Source: Straminergon stramineum (taxonomy: Eukaryota; Streptophyta; Bryopsida; Hypnales; Calliergonaceae). Taken from it: 64,000 nt of DNA. Below the pieces are notes generated by a model that worked only from the letters and a program-made list of their open reading frames with translations, searched no databases and had not been told where the DNA came from. Position 1 is the first letter of the stretch; each line of letters begins with the position of its first letter. Of the stretch, positions 44,991 through 59,015 are shown piece after piece. The DNA lies in assembly GCA_963920665.1 (NCBI GenBank), contig OY987267.1:27142485-27206484 (forward strand), in the 5' to 3' direction. Both the position numbers and the translations under genes were made by a program.

Positions 44991-47900
44991 ATTGATCAAG
45001 TTTCTTTATGTTGCATCATTAATCTACTTGTACTACTTTCAAATCACAATTTGATGCACAATTCTTCCATAATGCAGTATGTATTCATAGATCCATTGAC
45101 TTTTGCATCTATGTGGACAAACGTAGGATGTTAGACATCCTGTGGCCTAAGGAGTGTTTTTTTTTTGTCTACAAGACCATCATGCTTAATACATGTGGCC
45201 AAATAACTATGAACATGTATCTAGATGCTTATATACAATATATAGTGTCTCTCAATGAGAGCATTGTCTTGAAATCTATATGTTTCTGTGCTAGAGTTGG
45301 CACCACTTTTAAACCCTTGACTTTGTCAATTAGCATAATCTATGTATGAGTTGTTGAAGTGTAAATTGAGCTCTTGCTCTTTGCATGTCTCTTCACGTTG
45401 CTTTTTGTATGTCTCTTCATGTTGCTTTCTCCATATCTCTTCATGTTGGACCTTGGTTACATAAAAACCAACTAGTTGTTGCAATGGTGTTGTAGTGCTC
45501 ATATCATTCTTGGCTCGACCATGTGCACTAGACTTACAATTAAACCTTGTTGTTCTATAATTTGAAGGTGGAGTGGTGCTAATTTAGTTTTGGCAAGGAA
45601 GCTATCACCAACTAAGGTGTGTATAAATTCTTCCCTCTTTTTGCGTCTCTAAGTTTTTAGGGTTGCGTAGTGGCTTTTGTAGCTTTCAATTTTGAGGTTT
45701 GATTGAGATTTTGTTGAGCTTTTGTTGTGAAGGCTTCATTGGTGTGATGAAACATGAAGAAGAATATATTATATTAGGGAGCTCTCTAGAAGAAGTTAAG
45801 TTCAAAATTTCATTTTGAATTTCTATTAATTAGGGTTGGGTGGTTGAGGGATTGTGAATTATGTTGTGTCAAATTTGATAATAATACTTGGAAATTGCAA
45901 AATAGAAGTTGTACATATTTAACATCCTATATAGAGTTTTTTCGCGAGTGGTGAATTGAATGCTTGTTGCCCAATAAATTGGTTGACTTATTGGTTTTGT
46001 CAAAATTAGGCTAGATAGGTGATTTGAGGTTTTGATTTTTGTACTAGAAGTTGTAGCAATTCTTGATTTCAACCTTTGGGGAACAGATTGTACGTAGTTA
46101 TTAAGTGTAGGATTTTGGTGAATATGACTAGGTTGTTATTGCATTCTTTTGTTGGGCACCCTAAACCAACCCCTTGAATTTCAACTGAATCTTGCAATTG
46201 CAAATTGCATATGGATGAGTTAAGTGTTAGGAAATCCAACTTGACATTCCATACAATCCATGAACAAGTTGCTCACCATCATGACGCTAAAGGATGACAC
46301 ACGTGGTCTTGTAAGAACCAAAAAAAATTCTTCATAAAGAAATACGCTCCCAAAACTAACTCATCTATGCATATACACTTGAGCATATATGGGCACAAAG
46401 ATGCATTATAATATGAATCTAACAAGGGAACCTTCAAATACCACAAATTTTATGGTAGAGCTCTAAGCATTCATGCCAATTCCAACGCTATGGTCATATC
46501 TCTGAAATGCATCATGGGACCAAAAAATGTTTTGCCCCCCTCTAGAATCAACTATGGTCCATTGAAGAGATCTTTGAGGCAAGTAATAGGAGCTCAAGCA
46601 TTTTGCACTTCAAAGATGTTAATTTGAACCTTTACCCCCTGTAATTCCAAGTGTCTCCTTAGGGACACTTGAAGGGTTGGTCAAGCTCCTATGATCTCAA
46701 TTTTTGGTGTGATTTTTTGAAATTTTTTCCAAGATAATAAAATACATTAACTTTACAGGAATATCATTATGGAAAAGAACATATGAGATTTGTTTTTTAT
46801 CTCAATTTTCATAATTAAAAAAAGAAGGCTCTACAAGGTTCACTTCCCTTGCTAGAACAATTCATTGTTGGGATTAGTGTGATTCAATTCCATCTCAAAG
46901 CTTTAACAATATCATTAGTCTCCTATCTTGTTCTAAATTCTACTAGTGTCACTCTACTAGAGTCATTTATAGGTTACCAATACTTTCAAGTTTGAAAATT
47001 CATATAATAGAAATGAAGTGTCAAAAAATAACAATACAACTCAAGTTGGATTTCTCAACACCATGTTTCTTTTTTTCATTTTTATGAAGTGCCAAAGTGG
47101 CGATATAAAATGTCATAGTGGTGCTCCAAATTTCCACATTCATCCATATATTGGATATTGAAAATATCATATTAGCACATATCATATGTCTATAATTCTA
47201 TCTTCATCCACAATCTCATGATTTCGTCCAATCTTGGCAAAAAAAACTTCACGGTTGGTTGCTATTTATTAGTCAAATTATTTCCTTATGGTGCAATCTG
47301 ACATCAGAAAGCCAAAAAAGGAAGGCCCTGCTCAACACTAATAATCTTATCAGGGTTCATTTGGTACTTGAACTCAGATTGCAGGACCAGAAAAATGTGG
47401 CGCTTTAGGGTGCAGTTGCTCCACGTTAAATAACACTACCAAAGCCTCAAGCATTGGGTTGAGTTGTCAAAGGAGGCAGAGAGAGACAAACAAAGTGGAT
47501 GAGAACACCCCTGATGCCGATTCAATTTCTGCCCTCCACAAGCAACCAGGCTACATTGGACCCGAGCCTGCCACCCTGAGATGTACGGAGTGGCTTGACT
47601 TATAACGCCCCCCATTTGATTCTTCATGCTACTGAAGTAGTTGTTGGTATGCCCTATTCAGCATCTAGAGTCACTACTAATTTGGAATTTTCTGAAGACC
47701 TTGCTTTATCCAGTACAGCTATGCCTTCAAGCTCTCTGCAACGTCACCCAGGCCACCAGAAACAAACAGAATCATGCCGTTCCTACATTGCAGTATCTTG
47801 TAACCCTAGAAAAAAGGACATACAGGATTGGACATGCAGATGGAGGTATAATCCACGAAAAAGTTAACGGAATATACCGCACAGTGCTAAATCAATCAGA

Positions 47901-48201
47901 TTTAAAAGCACCAAATCCATTTGACAGGAGGAAGATTAATAAAACTCCTGATCCAAAGCTGCACTAAGATGGAACTCGTACCCTAAGTTTTCACTTAAAT
48001 ATATGGACTGATAACTAAAACTGAATCTAAATCGAGCGTCATATTGCACATATAATCTTCCGGTTCCTAAATTCTTATCGGTCACGACCTGAAACACTTT
48101 TAAAAAGGAGTAGCATACACAGGGAAAAGATGCGGATCCCATGGATAAGAGTGCAACAAAAGTGCCCCTACTAAAAGGCCTAAGTAGTCTACTATCCACA
48201 T
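44991..48201. other. Intergenic DNA, no gene supported
   Basis: Mostly AT-rich. At about 45379-45452 three tandem 27-bp units of TGTCTCTTCATGTTGCTTT occur. At 47260-47970 composition is more balanced and a 108-codon plus-strand ORF (47641-47967, containing RTYRIGHADGGIIHEKVNG) is open, but I do not recognise it and its first codon is not clearly an ATG. This last part probably includes the 3' untranslated region of the PQBP1-like gene on the minus strand. Confidence 0.4.
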
Positions 48202-51200
48202 CTAATCAGCATCTCCCAAGCCATCGCTCCCATCTCCTCTTTTTTGTATAGGAGCATAATTAGGGCCAGTTGACTTGCCTTGGTGTCCAGCTAATTCCGC
48301 ATTACGTCGCAAAACAGAGCCAGGAGATGGATACGGTCGTTGTTGAAATAGAGATCCCTGGAAACATATGAAATAAAAAACCATGAGCGGAAGGCATTTC
48401 CAAAACAGCTGCAACCCAATCACAGGCAAAGGAGAGTCTGCCGAACATGAAGAATGGAATAGATTCGCTCATTCTTCATAGAAATTATCTAAAATCAACT
48501 GGTTGGTACTTCACAATAGAGAGAACTAAAAGACTTACTGTGGCGGTAGTATCAGCTGCTTTAGCTTGCTGTCCCTTCAGACCAATTCCCCTTTACATTA
48601 CAAAACCAAACACAGATTACGTTAATGAGGACTCACTGCTCATTAAAAAAAAAAAATCCCAGAGAAGACTCAATTACTATGAGAAATTCACATTCACCTT
48701 TAAACTTCTCTACCGTTGAAGTGAGGATTTCAAACTTAACGGGCAGGTGCAAACATCAATCAAAAAACTAATTGCGTATCTCTAACTTGACTTAGTTTCA
48801 CTGTGGTTAAAAAAATGGAATTTTAAATGAAAATGACATGCTACAAAATAAAATGCAAAATAAATAACAACTAGCATATGGCTTTCAATTATAAGACTTA
48901 CCAGCCACCACGAGGTGCATCCGAGTAAGAGCTTGGGTCCATGGGGTCAACAACATCACTATCTGCAGGACCTCTCTTTCTTGGATCCCTTTTGTTCAAC
49001 TTTACTATAGGTGGCTTCAAACCCAGCCTGCATTCAAAGTAGCATTCTTTAGATCCACAAAAAATGCAAGGGCTACTCCAAACATTAGTTAAAAAGTGCC
49101 TAGCCTCACAAGGCCAGTATCAAGTAGAAACGTTCACTCTACAGATATTTAAGATTGTCTAGATGAACCCAGCAAGTATGTCGCAATTATCTAATCCCCA
49201 TCACAGCAAGAGCAGATTGGAAGTACTTCTGCTTTGGGTCCTTCTTCACAATATCAACTCCCACAGCTGCTGCAATATCTGCCTGCCACTTGTGCTTGAA
49301 TTCCGGTTCCAGCTCTTCCGCATCCTCAACTCCCTCGATCGCACTTGCAGCAGCTGCTGCTGCTGCTGAGCGTTTGGCACCAGGTGAAACGTGTTGTGGG
49401 GGGATTGGGATGTTGAAAACTCTGTTTGAACACGGAAACGAAGTCTTACACTCATTCTTTTGCAATTGAATCATACATGCACAAATATGGACATTGCCTT
49501 CAAATAAAATGCACTAATTTTTCTCTATTAGTGCGTGGGGCACTAATTTACCAAATTCACACTAATTGCAATATGTTTCAGTTAGTGCAGTACAATAAAA
49601 AAATATTGTGAAGTGATACTAATTTTGGGCCCTCGCAATTAGGTTAAATCAGTGTAACAAGGATCTGATTTTTGCTGCTGAACGGACATTAAACATTCTC
49701 AGCCTGTAGAATGTAAAGACCGGAGCATACAACCACCAGTTTGGGTGTTCAATAATCTATCTCTCCACAAGACAGGACCAGCACTCTAGGATTGCAATAG
49801 GATGTGAAGAACCAACCGAGGCCTGTCAACAGCTGAAAGAAACAGCAGTATGTATCGGGAAAGATCCACACCTGGTACAATGATTACAGTAGCCCCAGGC
49901 CTGCACGAGTCCTCGACCCCATCCTTGACAACCTAGACACTTTTTAAATTTTGAGCCATTGATTGCAGCTGAGGATACATCGCCATTGCCAGTTGAAGAA
50001 TGATTTTCAGAACTATCCTCTGGAGCAGTTCGACCAGTTCCCCTGGGCCTTTCCCAACTAGTTTCATTTGTCTTCGTGTTGTAATAGTACTTTTGACCTG
50101 TCATAAAAAATAAATAATCAACTCCCTACCGAGGTTTAGTTACGTATTCTGCACACTATTCTGTAGTTGAGATGAGCTCAGCAACCGAGATGAACATGGT
50201 TATTACGAAATGTAGCAGGTCCTAACTACTGTGGAGGAGAAATTGTCAATTAGTTTCTCATAGATGAATTCTACTTCCTTTATTACCCATCCAAAGATCA
50301 AGGACTTTAAAATTTTATTTTAACTGGCAATAAATGCAAAGAGAATCTCTTCCTAAGCAGAAATGAAACAAGATAAAATCAACTGCACTAAATCCACAAG
50401 CAATGGATAGAGGCCCCACAAAGTACAAAGTACACAAGTCTAATGGCATTGAATATACCACTTTGTAATATTTCAGTATGTTGAATGGATCAGAAAGATG
50501 AAGTCAAAGAATCGAATGACAAAAAGAAATAACGTACATACAGAAGCCTACTAGATAAGAAGAGATTCAACTTTTAGCACCTGAATCAAACATACGATGT
50601 GGAGTAAGAATACACACAAACACTCGCAGAACAGACTCTAGAGAATACCTGAAGTGGAATCAGTGGCCTCTTGCCAATCTGAAGGCAATTGTGATAAAGA
50701 AGGTGGAGGTGGTGGTGGAGGAAGCAGAGCTTTGGAAGCCGGAAGTTCCCACTGGCTCTTCCCTGTGGACTGGTTGAAGTAGTACGTAACGCCACTCTCC
50801 GGATCTTTCCCTTCCACCTGGAAGAACATAATTTTGTCAGCAAACCACCCGACTCGCTGAAATCAAGTGATGAAATCTGAAATACCACAAGAAAAGCAAT
50901 CCTAATTGAAAAAACAAACTTCAATCCACCACAGTACAGTAACAACGAAGTCAACGGTAAACACTAATACAAGACTGCCAGAGATACTTCGCTAAACAAT
51001 TAACTACATTCGCAAAGCAACTCTGGAAACAGTCGATTCCAGATGATTAGTCATTGTTTAAATGTAGCGATAGCATACCCAGCCTGGAGGCAGAGCATCC
51101 GCTGCTTCATTATCAGAGATATTCTGCACAAGAAGGGGTTCCAACAGCTCATTGTGAAACAATGAAAAATACACCAGACGCATCAATGGAAGAATCCACC

Positions 51201-54200
51201 AGAACCACTGAATCTTAAGCCAAGCTAGGCTCTTAAAAATGATACTACCCACCCACCCACCCCACAAAAAACAAGCTTGTGCCCCCAAATAAGGATAGAC
51301 CGACATCGCTGAACAAGTAAAGGTTGAACACAGTGAATATTCACCAAATATTGGTGCGAGAAACAGCCTGGTAACGAACAGAATTTCCTCAAAGTAATTT
51401 GGAAGCAAAGGGCGACTCACCACATTGTCAGCTCCATCCTTGAGAATGCCACGTGCTTTCAACCTCTCTTTGAGAAAATCCGGTAAGTCTCCTTTATCTC
51501 CTATTCTATCTACGTCTTTCATGTCCCGGTGATCAATATCCCTTCTCAGTGTCCCAGCTTGCTCATCGACAGCCCCGGGAGCATTATTTCTGGCAGCTAC
51601 TACATTAAAGCGCTCACCCCCTTCGGAAATGCCTAACGAGCCCTCAAACTGTCCAGGATGTCTTCCATCGAAAGTAGGTCTTGCAGAGGACCCATTAAAA
51701 TCTGGCTTATACATATTAGGATCTGCAGTCAATGTGAACATTGGTGGACGCAAACCATTGTAATAAGCGCCCCCTCCTGGCACGCCGTAACCATTACCAA
51801 TTTCCATATTGTCTGCAGCACAGGAAATTTACACAAACGACACATCTCAGATACATCGGTGACACAGGTTTGGAAAATCAAACACCATTCCAAAAAGGAG
51901 AGGAATAAGAAAGAAAGCGAATATCTGATGTTACAAAAGCAGGTCGGACGCAAAAGACCACACATTGAGCTCATTGAGCTCATTGAGCAGGCTGCTTCCT
52001 TACGCTACTAGAAGGTTTTAGAACCACACGATTAGTCTATTGCAATCTAAATAGTTATGAGACATTGATAAATAGACGTCCACATCCTTGATTTTGGTTC
52101 AAAGGTATCACAAAAAGGAAGCACAAATTGCCCTTAAATTTAGCGTCACAGAATCTGCCATATAACCCCACCACCATCACGACCTTGCTCTAGTTGGGTG
52201 GGCCTTCCCCGCTTAGAAGCCATCTCCAAACGGTGCTCAGAGGTCATCTTCAGAAGCTTCTCCTGCATCCACAAGTCAGCCACACTTCACCGACCACACC
52301 CTCTTCCCACACACCTTTCCATCCTTGCTGTTAAGCCACAACTTACTATACAAAATCTTAAGCGCCCAACTCTCAGCGTACAATTCCCCAAACAGACTAA
52401 ATTGGAAGATTTAATTTTAGTGGAGAGCAGGCAAAACAAGGTCACAAAACCCAGACAGGCTGAGATACCCTACTACAGAACTGTTAAAAGGCGTATATTT
52501 TGAGGATAGAAATAATCGATCAAAAACCCGTGTAGCTTGTGCGGTTAAACCAAGTTCTATCTGATCACATTCATTATGACATCTGGAAAGATAGCTCATG
52601 ACGCGGTCCACTTGAAGAAAAAAGCGTAAACAAATTAAGGTTCAATTAAAATAAGCAGTGAGTCCTGTGTCTCATTGTTCGATCAGATTATTATTAAACA
52701 GCAAAGGCCCAAGTAATTAAGGACGTCTTGTACCCCCTTGATCATAGAACTTCAAAACCGTGCCCCCCTACAAACGGTTCTCACCAAGGTTCAGATGGGC
52801 CAGTAAAAGATCTCACCTTGAGTGCACCCTCATCGTGACGGGCTGAAAGAACATCACGTTCACCCATATCCAAAGCGTCGAATGGCCTGTTATCTCGCCT
52901 GTTAAATGGAAGGAAAATAAACGTTTAGGCCTTATACTGAAACAGACCGAACTCACTTCAAAGGCTGATTTAGTTGTAAAAGAAGTACACAAGAGTCTTC
53001 AAATTGTGAACAAACTTACAGAACAGCACAACTAGCTATCTAATCGAGCATATTTCAATACGAACATTATATGCATAACTTGTATTCTCACAAGCATGCC
53101 TTGAAACGGTAGGCACACCTATGTTGGGCAATAATCTCGTGGGCACTGGCTTCCTGTTCTCTCAACACTGCCTCCTGAACTGCAGCTTCCATCCCAAAAC
53201 CAGCACCATCTCTGTTATTGAAAAAAGCATGTCCATTCTGTGCAAACCCTGGGCTCGGTCCTGGCTTCCACTGATCCTGTGGAGGTCCTCCTTGCCATCC
53301 GCCTGTCGTCCGTTCTTGATATTCGACGTCAGTACTAGCTTGCTCCTCAGGTACTGGATCCCATCGAGACTTCCGTTTCCTGGGCTGCTGTGGATCCTTT
53401 GGTTTCTCGTGCGCTGCAGAATTCTCTCGAAATTGGTCAGGGTTTAGTTGAACCTGCAGATGTGGCGTTGGGGCATCATGAAATCCAGTTTGTCGTTTGT
53501 GATGCGTTTGCTGTTCCAGACCTTGCGGATGTAGTGCGAAACCTTGACGGGGTGGCTCCTGAGGTGGTGGGGTAAAACCCTGATGGGGCCAAGGGGGTCG
53601 CTGAGATTGCATATGAGGCATCTGCATATGCCCTGGTTGCCCTTGAGGTGCCCAGTGAGGAGGGCCCCCTCCTCCAGGACCTACTTGCATCATTTGAGGA
53701 AAATTGTCCCGAGCATGCGCTTGATGCTGTCCATGAGATGGAAATTGAGATGATTGAGGATCCGGTAATCCACCCAAATCTGAATGGGGCTGATGTGGCT
53801 GACTTAAAGGAGCACCACCACTCAATGGTCCACTATTAATCTCTGCGGGCAACCCATGAGTGGCAGGGTCGTTTTGAGAAGAAGGGACATGTGGCAGGGC
53901 CTGAGGCTGGGGCTGGAACTGCCCCTCATATTGTTGGCCTTTGGGGGGCGGGAAAGGTGTGGGAGGTAGCCCAGCATGAGATGGCGTGGGACCACTGTGA
54001 GCAGGAAGAGGCGCTCCAGCGGTAGGAGGGGGTCCCTGGAAGGAAGCGTCGGCATGATTTCCAGGAGGGAGGGGTTGAAATGGAAATTGTTGAGGAGAAA
54101 ATTGCTGAGGATGGTTAAACGGAGGTCTAGAGAAAGGAGGTTGCCCTGGGTTACCTTGGCCGCCAGGATTGCTGGGATACTGCTGTGGCGGAAAACTTTG

Positions 54201-55835
54201 GAACTGCCCAGGGTGCTGATGATTTGGTCGAGGAGGGAATGGACCGTTCGGCGGACCGCGGGGAAAGTGCTGGGAAGGATTTTGCATGTTCGGCTGAAAT
54301 GGAGGTCCTTGCTGATGAGGCGGTACAGATCCGGGAGGCCGAAAATGGTTCAATTGCTGAAACGGAGGGCGATGATGTCCCATGAAGGGCGGACCCTTTG
54401 AATGCGGCTGAAACTGCAGACCTGGAGCACCTCCTCCGGTAACATCAGGAGCTAGGGACCGCACGGAGTGGTTATTTTCAGAGCCATCGTCAGCTGGAGC
54501 GCCCAGGGGTGGAGGCTTGTCAGATGCAGGCACTTGACCCCCCTTCATCCCTGTCAAAACACACAGTTTTCAGCCCATATTCAAGCATCAGTCTCACAGA
54601 AGACACAACACATTAAAACCCATAACTGACGGTACGCGGTGCATGTGGGTATCATAGATTTACCATGTTGCGAGCGCAACACGATACACTACACAACCAG
54701 GTACACTCTACTGCACATAAAAACTTCGACGAGGGTGATTCAACCCAACCCAGGGGAGAAATAGAATTTTACATCACAAAACAACCCAGACGCGTCACCA
54801 ACCCAAAGCCGTGTCGTGATGAAGTCGTAAAGAACGGTCAAGCAAGATTATGCTCTTAAAAAGGGTGCTCGAGGGAGCCAAGCCGAGAAAGTAAGACCAG
54901 GGACCATGCTTTAAACAAAACTCATTCATATTCTTTAAACTAGGATTCTGAAAATAAGCGTTCTTCCTCATTCAAACGGGAATTAAAAAATGCCAAACGA
55001 TAACCAGGCTCCTGAACACACTCTGTACTACTTTAACATTGACAACGAGTACCAAAGAACAAGGATATTCAGATGGAAAGAACCAAGAATACTCATCAAT
55101 CCCTCGAATCAATTTACCAGTAGTATCCGCGCCTAATGCCCTAAATTTTTAGGTTAGGCACCTGCAGAGATTCTGTTTTCGTTCATATGTTACCGACAGC
55201 CGTCAGAATCCAATTAGCAGCTTCCGTCTATCTGTCCATCAGATCAATTCCATCTCAAGTGCCGTTCGAGATACCATTCCTAACCGGGTGCATGGAACCT
55301 TGTCCACAATACTCTAATATCATCACTCTGGAACCCTAAACTGGACAGCCAAAATCCGGTAGGAGAACACCTGAGCGTAACCACACCTCCGAGTTCAATG
55401 TGCTCTCCAAGTATCACATACTCATGATTTTTCCAAATATTGAGCTGAAAAGATGTCAATGACTCTCGATGTCATTCACTCTCACGCACTGCGCGAGTTT
55501 CAGACCAGCTAATTACAATCTGTTGAGCTTCATATAGATGTTCTCGAACCAATACAGAAACCATGCCAAGCACAAGAACAGCCTCAGTGAAACACCGTCG
55601 TCATAATCTCTCCCAACAAAAAGACAAGAAACAGAACATTACCTAAAATAGCCCAAAAATCCTCCAGAGCTCACTCCAAACTTACGCAACGAAAGCAAAC
55701 CACAAAATTGCACATTTCGGCAGTGCAATGCAAGGCAGAACAGGATAGGCAAGCCAACGAGGAGTGGAAAGAAAGGAGGAGGGAATCCTTACAGGCCGGC
55801 ATGGTAAGGTCGCGGCCTCGGCCCCGGCCCGCCAT
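48202..55835 (-). CDS. PQBP1-like WW-domain splicing protein, 11 exons
   Basis: Exons in transcript order: 55835-55793, 54550-53119, 52898-52828 (or -52817), 51812-51421, 51123-51079, 50817-50649, 50097-49872, 49421-49227, 49027-48902, 48590-48539, 48357-48202. Product about 968 residues. It starts MAGRGRGRDLTMPAW; one exon then gives about 476 residues of Pro/Gln/His/Gly-rich disordered sequence. WW1 (LPPGW...YYFNQSTGKSQWELP, about 656-688) spans an exon junction, WW2 (DWQEATDSTSGQKYYYN...SWERP) follows, then a C-x2-C-x13-C-x2-C finger (Cys 771, 774, 788, 791), a poly-Ala tract, DPMDPSSYSDAPRGGW, FQQRPYPSPGSVLR, and the end KRGDGSDGLGDAD. Known for PQBP1: WW domains bind proline-rich splicing partners and the C-terminal YxxPxxVL motif binds the U5 15-kDa protein. 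A nuclear splicing role is inferred. Two junctions are uncertain: the exon 3 donor (the strong GTGAGA at 52816 breaks frame; the weaker GTGCAC at 52827 keeps it) and the exon 8 donor (GTACTT). Confidence 0.9.
49340..49372 (-). repeat. GCA/GCT trinucleotide run in the PQBP1-like gene
   Basis: Seven consecutive GCA/GCT codons encode poly-Ala in exon 8. The same run would encode poly-Gln in the next frame. Trinucleotide tracts of this kind vary in length between alleles. Confidence 0.75.
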
Positions 55836-58300
55836 GGGAGAGTGCGCCGAGTGCGGGAGGCGACGCCACAGAGGAAGAATATCCGAGAATGAGAGGCGAA
55901 GCCACTATTGGACCCAGTAACTTGGTGGATTGTAAACCAGCAAGGCGACCTTCGATCCTCCTTCGAACGGCAGGACCTCCCTGTCAAGGGACAAGAGTTG
56001 AGAAAGAGAGAGACGACTCCAAGTCGGATTAGGGTTTTCCGAGTTGAACTACCAGGGCTCCGTCGTCATCCGACCATTTGCGTTCATCGACATCACATTC
56101 ATCCTATATGCCTTCACTTTCATCACGCTACCAATGCCGTCCAACAATTAACTGCACAGTAGCAACCGTTGAATTTACAGAGTCAGCAAAAAAACATTTT
56201 TTTTTGCTTTTATCTTGGTTTCCTTGTATTATTTATCACAATTTCATCGAATGAATCATAACAAAAGATCATCTTTTCAAGATTGAAGGATTATTTTTGT
56301 TCAATGAGATAGTATTTGGACACAATGTTTTCCTTAAGCATTAGATTCAACAATTAGAATATGGATGTCACAGTGTTTAGGGGTTAAACAAGAGATGTAA
56401 TTGGAAGGTTTTGGTTTTTAGAAAATCTTGGAGAGAGAATCTATAATACTTATCATCATGATATTGTCATGATATCGTCATGTTTGTCTACAAGGCAAGC
56501 ATCTATCAAGTTGAGTTTGAATTTTACATCACAATTAGAATGATTATGCTTAGCATTGAAAAATTTGATAATGTTTTTGTCCAATATCTTTGAAGTTTCA
56601 TGTTGCCTCAAGGAAGGCAACATGATTGATTGTACAAGGTTCATATTGCCTATATTCAAGATTTTCAAGATTTTCAAATTCAAATTTGGACTACCTCATT
56701 AATTTTCAAAATACCATTTATGGACAAAAAGTGATATTAGCAAAGGTCTTAGGTATAAATTTAACCCATTATTAACCCTAACCTAAAACCTATTGTAATC
56801 ATACCTTTCATCTACACATGAATTTGTTTATTATCTCACTTTTTGAAATATAGTCATATTATAAATGTAAAATAATTGAAATGCATAGCAAGTGTCTTGT
56901 AGTCAAAAATAGAGTGTGCTGGTAAATTTGTAAAATATTCTAAAATGTCCAAGGGGAGTTGCAATCTATAATACATGATTTTTTTTGTCAAATGCCCTGT
57001 GAGGTGTGTTTTGATGAACTTGGAATTGCCCAAAGTAAATTCACATTCAACTTGATGTAAAAGATGACCATCCAAACAAAATAAACTTTCTATATCTCTA
57101 AACATTCAAAATTGTACATTTCATACCAACAAGTACTTTGTCATAATGCATTGTGCATACTAAAAATTACAAATCTTGTTGATAATAATTAAGATGATTA
57201 CCAAAAAATTTAACATAGGGCTCTACAATTGCATGGATTATATTTTTTTTATCACAATTTCTATAGGAATTATTTGCATAAAATTTCCACTTTTTGCTAT
57301 TTCAAATGTGTATTTTATGTAGATTCCAAGGGTAAGATTGTCTTGAGTTTACTTTAATAAAATCATGAATTAGTTGTGGCAAAAAAGGGTAGATATTCAA
57401 AAGTAAATTTGGTGTAGATATCAAAATTTGGGTTCCAAAAACTAGTACAAATCATGCATTTGATGCACCTTGAGCAAGACTTGAAGTTCATATTGAGACT
57501 TTATATACCATGATGTGCAAATGGTGCCTTTAGTTAGAGATAAAGTGTTGAATATTACTTGCAATGAGTATAAGTGTAGTGAAGAATATGAGTAATATAC
57601 TAAAATATAGCAAGATAGACACCATTAGATTAGCAATTCAACAATTAACATTTTACATTTCCATGTCATTTTGACATCTAACCATTACCACGGTCAAATA
57701 TGGCTTCTTACATGTAGGATACATGACCATTTTGAAGCTTCTAAGACAAGTGGGAGGTGTATATAATGGTCCAAATTTGAAGTGTTGCTTGTCATTGGAC
57801 TTGGCTCAATACAAATACAAACTTCTTTTTATTGATGTATAGTTCAATTCATATGCTTTTGTGTCAAATACACTAAAAACACCATGGTGTATACAAAATT
57901 GAGCTTCCTAGACCATTAAGGGTTACATTCTACACGCCAATTTTAAGATTCAATTTCCAAGAAAATCCAAGCAATTGTATGACAATTTTGATCAAACTTG
58001 ACTCCCCCAAGCCCTTTCAATGAAAGCCTTATTTTGAAAGATGATCAACACAATGTTTTGTCCAAATAACTTTTCACTCATTCAAAAAAATATTGGAATC
58101 CTTGAAAGATAGGCTTCTTTCATGACTAATTTGATGGAAATAAGACAAATCAAATATTTGTAAAAAGATATAGTCTAATGCAAACGAACAAAATTCAAAA
58201 AAAGCATTCAGGCATTGAATGGGTAATGAATTATGTGATCTCTCATGAAAATGGAGCAGGAGCCTATGTGAACACAGCCCAGCACTTCGCCGTTCCGAGA
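55836..58300. other. Intergenic region between the two host genes
   Basis: The first about 250 bp (to about 56090) are GC-richer and probably hold the 5' untranslated region and promoter of the PQBP1-like gene on the minus strand. Beyond 56170 the sequence is AT-rich with no ORF of note. No element boundaries found. Confidence 0.5.
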
Positions 58301-59015
58301 CTTATCGTCCGCTCAGAAGAGCTTGCAACATTCTCTTGAGAAATCTGCTGCCAAAGCTAAGCTACAATCCTGCTGTATTCAGCCCTGCACATACCAAGCA
58401 CAGACTTCCATAGCTTCTATTTGCTGCGATGGTTTTGCCAGGTGCCTCTCCTTGTAGAAGATTCCGGAGCTTGCATGCTTCACCATTGTCTGAATTGGTA
58501 CATTGGTATTCGAAGCATCGTCGGTGCTAAAAGATTTTCCTCATCTCTTCTCCGTTGTGACCAAGTGCTCCATGAACTGGAAGTTAGTTCCTTGGGACAG
58601 ATTTTTGTGTTTGGAGATCTGAAAAGACAAGGATGAAAGATATGCAGGTCTATGTAGCGTTTTCGAGGGGCATCCTGGTGCAAAGTCGACTCTTATGTCC
58701 ATGGATTGGTAATTTGGTGAATTTGTTTGCATGACAATGCCTCCTCCAGCAGTAGTTACTTTCATTCTTTTGTAATTTGGCATCAGACACGGATGCATCA
58801 AGGAGTCGTGGCTGGGGTCGATGGTGCTCATGATTGGCTTCATCACTAAACCCTAAGAGCAGCAGGTTTTCGTTTGAGCGGTTTTTTTTTTTAAATTCAA
58901 AGTGTCATGGAGGCTTGTGCGTGACATTGATCTTGGAAGGCATTACCAAGCGGAAGTATTAGGAGGCTTTTTTCTGGTGTAATCCTGAGAAAATCGGTGA
59001 TGATACTGATACGAA
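58301..59015 (+). promoter_or_regulatory. Probable promoter / 5' leader of the MSL gene
   Basis: GC content rises from about 58250. A 33-codon ORF with a basic, Ser/Leu/Arg-rich composition (MVLPGASPCRRFRSLHASPL from 58430) looks like a targeting peptide, but no donor joins it in frame to the main ORF; it may be an upstream ORF or a leader exon. A stop in frame at 59007 supports starting the channel at 59016. Confidence 0.4.

Noticed and set aside
49246..49455. A poly-glutamine protein on the minus strand
   Set aside because: The Gln run is the out-of-frame reading of the GCA/GCT tract. The spliced PQBP1-like frame, fixed by phases on both sides, reads it as alanine.
53121..54401. Plus-strand ORFs of up to 141 codons across the PQBP1-like exon
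   Set aside because: They are shadows of the long open minus-strand exon, are low-complexity (Arg/Leu-rich), and have no domain or splice support.
58541..58846. 101-codon minus-strand ORF upstream of the MSL gene
   Set aside because: It overlaps the probable leader of the MSL gene, has no recognisable family and no neighbouring exons on that strand.
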